Source: Pyropia yezoensis (lineage: Eukaryota > Rhodophyta > Bangiophyceae > Bangiales > Bangiaceae). Taken from it: DNA of 64,000 nt. This document shows positions 52,342 through 63,200 of this stretch, piece by piece (within the stretch, counting starts at the first letter, position 1; every line of letters begins with the position of its first letter). Position numbers and translations under genes: made by a program. The notes under the pieces were generated by a model, which made no database searches, had not been told where the DNA came from, and saw only the letters and a list, made by a program, of their open reading frames with translations. Location: the NCBI GenBank assembly GCA_009829735.1, contig CM020620.1:21612020-21676019 (forward strand), read 5' to 3'.

Positions 52342-53236
52342 TGCCGCGTCGGTGGGCGCAGAGGCTCGCAGGAACGCGCCCCGCGCCCGCGCCCACGCGG
52401 CGTGGTCGGCCGCGAACAGCGTGGCGTCCGGGCGCCCGCCCCCCAAAGCCGCCAGAGTCGCGGGCGGCGCCGTCGCGGGCGCCGCCCCCGCGCGCAGAGC
52501 GCCCGCCGTGGCCGTCGCCGCCGCCGTCGCCGCCGCGGCGGTCGTCGCCGCCGCCGTCGCCGTTGCCGTCGCCGTTGTCGGCGGCGGAGCGCCCGCCAGC
52601 CGCCCGCTCGCCGCCGTGGGGGGCGCCAAGGCCACCGCCACCCTTGCCGTCGACGGCGGGGGCGCCGCCCCACTCGCCGTCCCCGCCGTTGTCGTCGGCC
52701 GCGCCGCCGTCGGCGCGACCGCCGTGGCCGCCGCCGCAGTGCGCAGGCCGCGCGGGCCGTGCGCCGCCGCAGGCCGCGCTGCCGCCGGGGGTTGAGCCGA
52801 CACAGTGTCTCGTGGCAGGACAGGGAGGACTTCCCTGTCCGGCCACGAGCCACCGTGAACGGCCGCTCGCACCAGCGGCAGCCCGCAGCGCCGACGGTGG
52901 CTAGCACCTCCGCCGGCACCTCCGGGGCCACATGCGCCCGGCGGAGGTGCAGCAGCCCAGCCGGCGCACCCACCCCCCCCACCAGCAGCGCCCCACAGCC
53001 GGGCACCGGGCACGGCGATGCGGCCGCATCGCCGCCGCGCGCACCATCCCCCCCCCCACCGCCCCAGCAGCATCGGCCGAGGCGGCGGAGGGCAGCCTCG
53101 GCGGAGGCAGGGGGCCGCCAGGGTCCGGTCCGCTGCCCTGCGAAGGGCAAGCGGGCGGACCCGCCGCCGCCGCCGAGGGGAGGGCCGGAACGGCGTCCTC
53201 GCGCTCGGCGGCGGCACCGCGACGGGCGTCACTCAT
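52342..53236 (-). pseudogene. E2 right ORF2, truncated
   Basis: Mirror of 44709-45603: start MSDARRG at ATGAGTGA, zinc-finger region out of frame, truncation at SAPTDAA. Confidence 0.7.
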
Positions 53237-56176
53237 TGTGACGCCCGTCGCTGACGTTGGGAGTGGGCACAGCCGTGCCCGCGGCGGGGTCACCCTCCTC
53301 CGTCGCCTCCCCAGCCGCAGCGATGGGCTGCGGCGTGGGGGAGGCGGCGGCGGGGGGTGCCGCAGCAGCGGGGGGCGTGGGCGGGGCAGGCGGAGGCGTG
53401 GGGGCGTCGGCCGGCCAGAGGGGGTTGGGCCCCGACGGGGCGGGGTCGCCGTCCGGGGGGGCGGAAGCCCCTGCGGCGACCGCGGCCGCGGACGAGCCGG
53501 CGGTGGGCGGCGGAACGGCGGGACGAGGCGTCGCCGCCGAGTCGACGGCGGCGTCGTCGGCGGGGGTGGGCGCACGCGCGGGCGACGCGTCCCCGTCGGG
53601 CGGCAGGGAGGGCCACGGCTTGGTGGCCACGCGGTCAGCACCCGGGCGGGCCCCCGTGGTGCCCATGGGCGGCAGCGGCCGCACGCCGCTGCCGCCAGCC
53701 CGCACAGGGCGCGCCCACCCGCGGCGAGGGGCGCGCGGCGACCCCCCGGCCACAGCACCCCTCGCAGTGCGCCGGCGCTTGCGCGCCGGCGCCTGCGCGT
53801 CGGGGGTGGCCCCCGTCGCTGGTGCCGCCCGCCGCGGGGCCTCGGCGGGGCCAGCCGTCGGCGGCAGCGAGGCCCGCGCCGCCACCGCCGTGGCGGCGGC
53901 GAGAACGGGGGGGATCGGCGCGGGGAGGGGCGGCAGGGGGACGGGGCCAGGCACAGCGGCAGCCGTCCCGCCAGGCTCCCCCCCCGGCGGCGCGGCGGCA
54001 GCTGGCCGCTCGCCCGTGGCCGCCGCCACGGCAGGCACCACCCCCTCCATGGCATTAGCCGATGGCGGGGGGGTGGGGACAGCCACGGCGGCGGCGCGCG
54101 CCGACACGGCCCGCGGGGGGTCGGAGAGGGGGGGGGCAGGCGCATGGGGCGCGTGGCCGCGCGCGGAGGCGCTGCCCTCACTGGGCGGGGCGGCCGCCAC
54201 CACCCCAGCAGCAGCCGCCGGGGTGGGCGCCGCGGCCTCAGCCGGGGGGGGGACAGGCGTGGCGGTGGCCGGCAGCGCCGTCGTCGTCGCGGCCCCCAGC
54301 GGCGGCGCCGCGGCAGCAGCGCGGCGGGGCGCGCGCCGGCTGCGGGACCCCTCCAGCCGTGGCGTGGCGCCAGGCGGCGCGGCGGTGGCCGCCTCCCCGC
54401 CGGCGTGCGACGCCAGCATGCCCTGAATGTGGGCATGCAGGGCCGCACGCAGGTGGGGAGGCATGGCCGCGCGCGCCGGCAGCTGGGCCAGCTTGGCCTC
54501 GAGGCGGCGGCAGCAAAAAGCCTCCGCCGCCGCGGCGGCCGCCGCGTCGCCCAGCCCGCGCCGGCGGGCGGCACCCAGCAGCGCCGGCGCCCACGGGTCG
54601 GCGTCGGGGAGGAGGAGCAGCACAGTGGCTGCGCGCCCCCTCCCCACCGCCGCACGAAACGCGTCGGCCTCTGCAGCCACCACCGTCACGGAGGTGGTGG
54701 CGCCAAAGCGGTCGGCGTCGACGACGGCGTGGGCGTGGACGCCGGTGACGTCCGCCAGCAGCCCGCGCAGGCGGTGCTGGCGGACGTCGCGCGACACCCC
54801 CGCGACGTAGATCGTCGTGAGGGCGGGGGTGTCGGCGGCGCGGGGGCGGACCCGACCCAGCTCTGCCGCCGGCGGCCGCAGCACGCTCCGCGGCCGTGGC
54901 GGCCGCCGAGGGGAGGGGGAGGGCCCCAGCAGAACTCAAACGGGTCGGGGGGGGGGGGGGCGTGGCGGCATCCCGCTGCCCCACAACCCCACGACCCCCC
55001 CCAGCAGCACCCCCCGGAGGCACCCCCCCTACCAGCGCGGCGGCGGCGCCGCGCGGCAGCGCGGTCGCCGCGCGCACCGCGGCACGGCCAGCGCCGGCGG
55101 CCAGGCCGACACGCACCGCCGTCGTCGTCGCCGCCCCGCCTGGGCCGTCCCCCGCAAAGGGGGTAGGGGAGGGGGCGGTCTGGGCGCGGCGGCGACGGCG
55201 GCCGCGCCGCACCACCTGCACCCAGCCGCCCGTCGCCCCCCCGGCGGCGGCCGCCCCATGTGCGAGCGGGGCGGCCAGCGAGGGGTCACTCGGGGCGGCA
55301 AGGGGGTGGCGCCAGCACGGCCACCCGCCGCACCCCAGGCACCACCCGCAGCACCCCCACGCACACCGCCCCTCGCCCGCCGAGCGCCGTCCGGGTCGCC
55401 CCGGACCCCACCAACACCTTGACCGGCTCCGCCTTGGTCGCTGCCACCGAGACCCGCCCCCCCACGGCCAGCACCAGCCGCCGCACCAGCACGCACACGT
55501 TCACCTTGTCCGCCGCCACCGAGACCCGCTCCCCCACGGCCCGCCCCAGCCGCCGCACCAGCACCGGCAGGTCCACCTTGAACACCGCCACCGAGACCCG
55601 CTCCGCCGCGGCCGGCCACGGCCGGGGCAACAGCCCCCCCCACAGCCACAGCAGCACCCCCACCGCCGGGGAGAGGCAGCCCACCAGCCCCCAGGAAACC
55701 CCCAGCGCCGCCCCCGGCCGCCTCGGTGGCGGGGGCAGCCGCCACAGGAGCAGGGGGGCAAAGGGGAGCAGAGGGGGGGGGCAGGGAAACCCCAAAAGGC
55801 GTCCCACACCCGGGTTCGTCGCCCCCGGGCGGGACAAAGCACCTCCTCGGATAGAGGGGGCCGAGGCGGACTCGCCAGTGCCCGCCTCGGCCCCCGCGGC
55901 GCCAGTCCCCGCCGCCAAGGGCGCCGGAAAGGGACAAACCGGCGCAAAGGGGCGGGGCAACGAAGCGCAAGGCGAAGAACGGGGAGCAAAAACCGCGATG
56001 GGGGCGACCGAATCAGCTGACAGCGCCGAATCCGGGCCCTGATTGGCCCGGAGGTCGGCGCACATCGCTGTCAGCACCCCCAACCGGGCCGCCGTCGTCG
56101 GGATTACGCCCGAGGCGTCCATCACCGACACCACCGCCTTCGTCAAAACAACAAAATGGGCGCGATGCCCCGCCAT
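53229..56176 (-). pseudogene. E2 right ORF1
   Basis: Starts at the ATG at 56176 (MAGHRAHFVV). With 8 G in the run near 55643 the first frame reads 296 codons to a stop at 55286 and includes the 24-residue RVSVA...VLVRRL repeats. The RRM-like half (TIYVAGVSRDVRQH) is in another frame and ends at 53229. It is the better-preserved of the two E2 ORF1 copies at its N-terminal end. Confidence 0.6.
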
Positions 56177-56266
56177 CCCACCCCCCGGGACCAAACAAAA
56201 ACGATGAGGGGGTGTCTCACGGCCCCCGCACCCACCCACGGCCAGAAAAGTCGCGAAAACTATCCC

Positions 56267-56338
56267 TACGCCGGCGGGGAATCGAACCCCGGTCCATCGC
56301 ATGGGAAGCGATGATGATTACCACTACACTACCGGCGT
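56267..56338 (-). tRNA. tRNA-Gly (anticodon CCC), right copy
   Basis: Identical in sequence to the tRNA at 23542-23613 but on the minus strand, so the two tRNA genes converge on the retroelements between them. Cloverleaf stems, A box, B box and anticodon CCC are all intact. E2 starts directly after its 3' end. Confidence 0.93.
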
Positions 56339-56590
56339 ATCTCCGAATTGACAGTTCCTTGGCAACCGCAAAGCACAACAGCTCTATACACTCATATATA
56401 CAACTTGACATTGAAGATGAACTGTGCCTGTCTTCCGTCAGCCACATTTGGTTTACCGCCAGGGCAGTCAACAAAGCACTTCCGCTTCAGTTTTTGGGTC
56501 TCGCTCCTTCCCTCCGCTACTGGCAAGTCGATACCTAAAAAGTGTATATGTGCATTCATAGTTCTGTCTGTCGTCGGTGTGTTCCATTCC
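56339..56590 (-). repeat. 5' flank of the right tRNA-Gly, inverted copy of 23309-23541
   Basis: Matches the left flank with scattered substitutions and small indels (for example a GTATATGTGCATTC insertion near 56543 relative to the left). Homology ends near TTCCATTCCTTT. Confidence 0.85.
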
Positions 56591-57257
56591 TTTTGTTGGG
56601 AGGCTCAGCAGTCTTAGTCTTGACGCGCGACTCGCAAAACGAATGCCCATAGTTCTACAGTATCCGTTCAGTCGTGGACCGGACTTCAGAGCGATTTCGA
56701 GCTCGCCGTCGCGCACCCCTCAGTCAAGCAGCGGACAGGCTCCCCGTGAACGCGGTTGCCGCGAGGGCGGGGAGAACTTTCTGATGTGAGTATACGGCAG
56801 TGACGATGCCGTTGTCGTCTGCGACAGCACCCGTGATGGGCACCACAGAGGGGAGGACCAGAGCACAGGGCACGACTGAATACCCCGTCAGGATCGCCGC
56901 TGCGGGGGGCTGGGGAGAGCTTATCACAATTGAGGACTCCACGGACGCGTCTCCTCCAAGTGATGAACAGCAGAGCGTGTGACCAAGTCTCACAGGTACA
57001 CCCAGAGCGGCGTTGCCACGCGCCACCTCCTCGACGATTTAGTCCCTAGTCCAAGACAGTGTACTGTACAGTGTACAAAAAAAGGAGAGATTGTGAAAAG
57101 ATTCCCGAGAACTGACCCAAATTAACAATCCAAAACAGAGAGACAATCCAACAAGAACAAAGAAGAAACGCAACAAAAAACACTGTACAGATAGCAAAAA
57201 AAGCAAGCGTCCCGCACCCTCCAACCCTATAGCCCACGCGCGCGCGCGCGGGTTGCG
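56591..57257. other. Intergenic, nothing firm
   Basis: A minus-strand open frame of about 100 codons (57026-56724, no ATG) has balanced composition but no known domain. GTACTGTACAGTGTAC at 57061-57076 and CACTGTACAG at 57181-57190 lie 70-200 bp beyond the stop of the enolase-phosphatase gene and may be part of its 3' end. A (CG)n run lies at 57238-57250. Confidence 0.35.
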
Positions 57258-60200
57258 TCATAAGGACATGGGCGGAAACAGGTGGCGGAGGCTCGTCACC
57301 AGCTTGTGCTTGGTGGTCCGCGGCAGCGGCTCGTTGCCCTTGCGCACCGAGATGGCCGCCGACAGCCCAGCCGCAACGGCCGCGTCCGCTTCGGCGTGCA
57401 CGTCCGTGATGAAGAGGGTGTCGGCGGCGGTAAAGCCCGCTGCCGCCACAATGGCCGTGTAGCTGCCGGGCTCGCTCTTGCACCCCACGTTGGTGTCGTA
57501 GTGGCCCGCGAGGAGGGGCGTCAGGTCCCCCGCCACCGAGTGACGAAACAGCAGCCGTTGCGCCTCGACGCTTCCCGACGAATACACCGCCACGCGCACG
57601 CCCCGCGCCTTCCATCCTCGCAAGGCGACGTGGACGTCGGGGAAAAGCTCCCCCCTCAACTCCCCCGACGCGTAGCCGCCCGCCCAGATGAGGCCCTGCA
57701 GCCGTTTGAGGGCTGTGCTCTTGCGGCCGCCATCCATCTGCCACAGCACGTTGGCCACCACCGTTGACTGGACCGCCGAGGAGGAGGTGCCGCTGACGGC
57801 CACGGCGGGGGTGTCAACGAGCCCCGACTCGAGGTCCGCGTCGGCCTGTGCGCGGAGGGCGGCAACGACGGCGCTGACAGCCGGCTCAGTCCAGTGGTCG
57901 GCCAGCCACCGCTCCAAACGCACGCGCACATAGGGGATGAGCGTTTTTCGCCCGTACGAGAGCGGCGTGGTGGTGCCCTCAATGTCCAGCAGCACCGCCT
58001 TGTAGCCGAGGTCCACCTGTGCTCGGCACGGGGCGACGGCAGGCAACAATGTCGCCGCCTGTCGGTCCCGTTTGAGCCGCTTGGCCGCCGGCTGCACGCC
58101 CCGGCTGCTGCCGCCGGTGGAGGAGGATGACGCGGACGTGGGGCCGCCGCCGCGGCCCGCCGCCGCGGCCGCCGCGGTGGCCGCCGCTGCCGCCGTGGCC
58201 GCCGCCGCCGTGGCCGCGGCGGTGGCCGCGGCGGTGGCCGCAGCCGCCCGCGCGGCCGCCAGCTCATTGCTCTTGCGCACCGCCGTGGCGGCGGCGGCTG
58301 CCGCAGCGGTGGCTGCTGCCGCCGCCGCCACCGACGCGGGGCTGGGTGACCCCGCGGCGGTGGCGGCGGCCGCTGCGGACCTCCCCACGGCCGCCGGGGG
58401 GGGGGCCTTGACCAGGTTGACGCCCGTTGGGTGCGCCACCGCGGGCGGGCGGGAGGCGGCGGTCAGCAGCTGCCGCTGCGCAGCAGTCACTGCTGCGGCG
58501 GCCGCCACGGCCGCGGGGGACGGTCCCGTCGCCGCGACTGCCGACCGGGTGGGGACGGTGGGGGGGCGGGGACCGCAGCCGCCGCCCGCCCCGGCCGCCG
58601 CCGCAGCCGCGGGTACCCCCGGCCGCGCCACTGCCGCCGGCCTTCCCGGAGTGGCGGCGGCGGCTGCAGGCGTGGTCGGCCGCTGAGCGCTCAGCGGCGC
58701 GCCCGCAAGCACCACCGGGGAGGTGGCAAGACCAACGGGCGTACGGTGCACGAGGTGGGGGCCTGGCGGCAAGGACGTGGCCGCCGCGCCCGCCACAGCA
58801 GTCCCAGGCGGCCGTACGGCCGGGGGCACCACCCGTGCTGCCACCGACGACACCACCGCTGGTCCGCCCGGTGCTGCCCCCGCCGCTGTCGTGCCCGCCC
58901 GCCGCACCAGCACGGGCAACGGCGGCACAGGCGCTGCCGCCCCTGCCGGCAACACCCCCCGGGTGGTACCCGTTGAAGTAGACGCCGCGGCTGCTGTGGA
59001 CGCCCCCGATGTCTGGGCTTTGATGGCGGCGAGGCGGGCGGAAAAGGGCACCGTCGCGCTGACCACCGCCGGCGGACGCGCCGCCGATGGTGGCAGAGCG
59101 CCTGCCGGTCGGGGAGGCCCCGCGACGGGAGCGGCGACAGGGACCCGCGGGGGCACCCCCCCGACCCCCACCCTGGCAGGTGACCCGGCCGCGGCGGTGG
59201 CGGCGGCGGCGGCGGCGGCGGCGGTGGGGCGCGCCACCGCCGCCGCCGCCCCCCCTAACGCACCCTCACGGGCGCCGACAGCGGGTGGGGGCACGGGCAC
59301 CGCCTTGGGCACCGCATTGACCGCCGGCGTCGGCCGCGCCACGCCCGCCACGGGCGTCACCGCCGGCCGGCCCGACGGCAGCGGCGTCGGGGTGGCCGAC
59401 CCGACCGCCACGGGGGGGGTGCGCACCGGCTGCGCCACGCGGGGGGGGCCGCCGGCGGTGGGCGCAAGCAGGGCGGCGGCCGCCAGCCGCGGAGACCCCG
59501 CCCGGGCGGCCGCCGCATCTCCCGCCGCCGCGGACGCGGCGCGGGCCGCCGCGGCGGCGGCCGCCACCGCCGCCACGTGCCGGGCGGTCGCCGCCGCCGC
59601 CACCGCCCGCGCGGCCAGCACCGACGCGGCCGTCGCCGACTGCAGCGCCCCGGCCGCTGCCGGCCACCGCGGCGCCGCGCCAACGCCCGCCGCCGCCGCC
59701 GCCGCTGCCGCCAACGGGGCGGCATGGGGCGGCACGCCGACGGCCAGCCCCCGTCCGGCGCCCCCCACCACCGGCGGCGGAGGCGTCACGCCCGCCTGGC
59801 TGGCAGCCGCCAGCGCCGCCGCCGCCGCCGCGGCGCCCGGGCGGCTGGCAACTAGCGGGAAGCCCGCCGGGGAACGGTAGACTGGCACGGGGAGCGCCCC
59901 TCCCCTACCCCCCCCGCCGCCGCCGCCGCCGCCGCCCGGCGGCCGCTCCGCGGCGGTGGCGGCAGCAATCGCCGCGGCCGCCGCGGCAGTCGCCGCGCCC
60001 AGCGGCGTGCCTGGCCCAGGCGGGGGGGGCAGCCGCGACGCCGCCGCCGCGTTGGCCGCCACCGCCGCCGCCGCCGGGCTGCCCGCGTAATCGGCAGGCG
60101 GGTGGCCGGGCAAGCCCACTCCACACAGTCCCCTCCGAGGGGCGGTGGACGGGCTGCCACCCGTGGCGGGCAGCGGTATCCGCGGAAGCCCCGCCAAGAG

Positions 60201-63200
60201 GGATGGCGCCGGCGTGTCCCGCGCCGTCACCTTGTCCCGCGCCGTCACCGCCGCCACAGTGCCCACCGCCGCCGCGGCGGCGGCGGCCATAGCGCTCTCC
60301 CCCTTTGCCCCCCCCAACGACCGACCCTCTGCTTCGAGCGCCGCCGCCGTCGCCGCCGCCCGTGCGCGGTCGGCCTGCCCTGGCCGTGGCAGTCGGTGGC
60401 GTGCCCGCCGCCCTGACGAGCGGCCGCTGCGGCTGCTGCGGCCGCCCCGTTTGGCGATAGGGGGCATGTCCAGGGTGGCGGCAGGGAGCGAGAGCAGCCG
60501 CTTGGAGCCGGGCCCGCTGGCAGGGGGGGGGGGCGGGATGCCGTACGACAGCGCCGCCGCGGCGGCCGACGCGGGGCCAATACGGGCGGCTGCCGCGACC
60601 GCCGACCGCGCCGCGGTGGCCGCCGCGTACACATCACTGGCCGAAGCGATGCCGGGGGGGGGGGAGGTGGCGCCAAAGAGCACCGACACGAGCGACGCAA
60701 CACCACCGGGCGGCAGGGGAGGGCGCACCTTGGGCACGACCCGGCTCCCACGGCCACCGGCAGTTGCTGCTGCGGCGGCAGCAGCAACGACGGCGGCAAC
60801 GGAGGCGGGGGCGGCAGCGGGCGCGGCGGCGGGCGCGGCGGCGGGCGCGCGGGCAACGGCTGGCGGGTTTCCCCCGCCGGACGGGCGCGGCAGCGGCGTC
60901 ACCGCACCCACAACGGGCCGTAGATCCGCCCTCCCCCCCCCCTGGCGGCCGCCGGCCGCCGGCGCGGCGGCAGGCGCACGCGGCTGCGTCGCCGCGACGG
61001 CCAGCAGCAGCGATGGGGGAGCGGTCTTTGACGGCGGCGGCGGGGGCATGGGAGGAGGGGGAACCGCCGCTGTCGCCGACGCCGGGGGTGGGCGCGCGTG
61101 TGCGCCTGCCGCCGCCGCCGCCGCCGCTGCCGCTTTTGAAACCGCAACTGGGAGCTGCGGAGGGCGCGCGGCTGTCGCTGCAGCCGCCGTTGGCGCCAGT
61201 GCCGCCGCCACTGGAGACGCCGCCGCCGTCGGTGACGGCGCGGAGAGGGTCGTTGTCGATGGCGCCGGCGGCGCGGGCACTGGCGGCGGGGGCACTGCTG
61301 TCGCCACAGTAGGCGCCAATAATGTTGCCGATGACGATGGCGGCGCGGGCACTGGCGGCGGGGTCACTGCCGTCGAGACGACAGGCACCAACGGTGTCGC
61401 CGCCGGCAATGGCGGCGCGGGCACTGGCGGCGGGGGCCCCGCCGACGCGACAGCAGGCGCCGACGACGGTAACGATTGCGGTGGCGGCGCGGGCACTGGC
61501 AGCGAGGGCCCCGCCGTCGGCACAGCAGGCGCCGACGGTGTCGCCGTAGGCAATGGCGGCGCAGGTACTGGCGGCGGGGGCCCCGCCGTCAGCACAGCAG
61601 GCGCCAACAATGTTGCCGATGGCGCCGGCGGCGCGGGCACTGGCGCCGGGGGCACTGCCGTCGCGACAGCAGGCGCCGACGGTGTCGCCGTTGGCGATGG
61701 CGGCGCGGGCACTGGCGGCGGGGGCACTGCTGTCGCCACAGCAGGCGCCAATATTGTTGCCGATGGCGATGGTGGCGCGAGCACTGGCGGCGGGGTCACT
61801 GCCGTCGAGACGACAGGTACCGACGGTGTCGCCGCCGGCAATGGCGGCGCGGGCACTGGCGGCGGGGGCCCCGCCGTCGGCACAGCAGGCGCCAACAATG
61901 TTGCCGATAACGATGGCGGCGCGAGCACTGGCGGTAGGGGCCCCGCCGTCGTGACAGCAGGCGCCAATGACGTTGCCGTTGGCAATGGCGGCGCAGGTAC
62001 TGGCGGCGGGGGCCCCGCCGTCGGCACAGCAGGCGCCAACAATGTTGCCGATGACGATGGCGGCGCGAGCACTGGCGGTAGGGGCCCCGCCGTCGTGACA
62101 GCAGGCGCCAATGACGTTGCCGATGGCGATGGCGGCGCGGGCACTGGCGGCGGGGGCACTGCTGTCGCCACAGTAGGCGCCAATAATGTTGCCGATGGCG
62201 ATGGCGGCGCGAGCACTGGCGTCGGGGGCACTGCCGTCGTGACAACAGGCGCCAATAATGTTGCCGATGACGATGGCGGCACGGGCACTGGCGGCGGGGT
62301 CACTGCCGTCGAGACGACAAGCACCAACGGTGTCGCCGCCGGCAATGGCGGCGCAGGCACTGACGGCGGAAGCCCCACCGACGCGACAGCAGGCGCCGAC
62401 GACGGTAACGATGGCGGTGGCGGCGCGGGCACTGGCAGCGAGGGCCCCGCCGTCGGCACAGCAGGCGCCGACGGTGTCGCCGTTGGCAATGGCGGCGCAG
62501 GTACTGGCGGCGGGGGCCTCGCCGTTGGCACAGCAGGCGCCAACAATGTTGTCGATGGCGCCGGCGGCGCGAGCACTGGCGGTAGGGGCCCCGCCGTCGC
62601 GGCAGCAGGCGCCGACGGTGTCGCCGTTGGCAATGGCGGCGCAGGTACTGGCGGCGGGGGCCCCGCCGTCGGCACAGCAGGCGCCAACAATGTTGCCGAT
62701 AACGATGGCGGCGCGAGCACTGGCGGTAGGGGCCCCGCCGTCGCGACAACAGGCGCCGAAGACGTTGCCGTTGGCAATGGCGGCGCAGGTACTGGCGGCG
62801 GGGGCCCCGCCGTCGGCACAGCAGGCGCCAACAATGTTGCCGATGACGATGGCGGCGCGAGCACTGGCGGTAGGGGCCCCGCCGTCGTGACAGCAGGCGC
62901 CAATGACGTTGCCGATGGCGATGGCGGCGCGGGCACTGGCGGCGGGGGCACTGCTGTCGCCACAGTAGGCGCCAATAATGTTGCCGATGACGATGGCGGC
63001 GCGGGCACTGGCGGCGGGGTCACTGCCGTCGAGACGACAGGTACCGACGGTGTCGCCGCCGGCAATGGCGGCGCGGGCACTGGCAGCGGGGGCCCCGCCG
63101 TCGCGACAGCAGGCGCCGACGACGGTAACGATGGCGGTGGCGGCGCGGGCACTGGCAGCGAGGGCCCCGCCGTCGGCACAACAGGCGCCGACGGTGTCGC

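Larger units (their letters stand above)
52342..56266 (-). mobile_element. E2 right copy: 3'-truncated element next to an intact tRNA-Gly
   Basis: Same element as the left E2, directly abutting the last base of the right tRNA. This shows that E2, like E1, sits exactly at the 3' end of tRNA-Gly(CCC). T4 runs at 56256-56259 and 56246-56249 follow the tRNA. Confidence 0.87.
51709..56297 (-). repeat. Right arm of the 4.6-kb inverted repeat
   Basis: Mirror of 41649-46236. On this side the arm continues into a complete tRNA-Gly and its flank, whereas the left arm stops at the E1 junction. The spacer between the arms is about 5.5 kb, so the structure is not a simple fold-back read artefact. Confidence 0.92.

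Noticed and set aside
41649..56297. Palindrome as a fold-back sequencing artefact
   Set aside because: The arms are separated by 5.5 kb of unique sequence and differ at several positions, and the outer flanks are diverged; a fold-back artefact would have neither.
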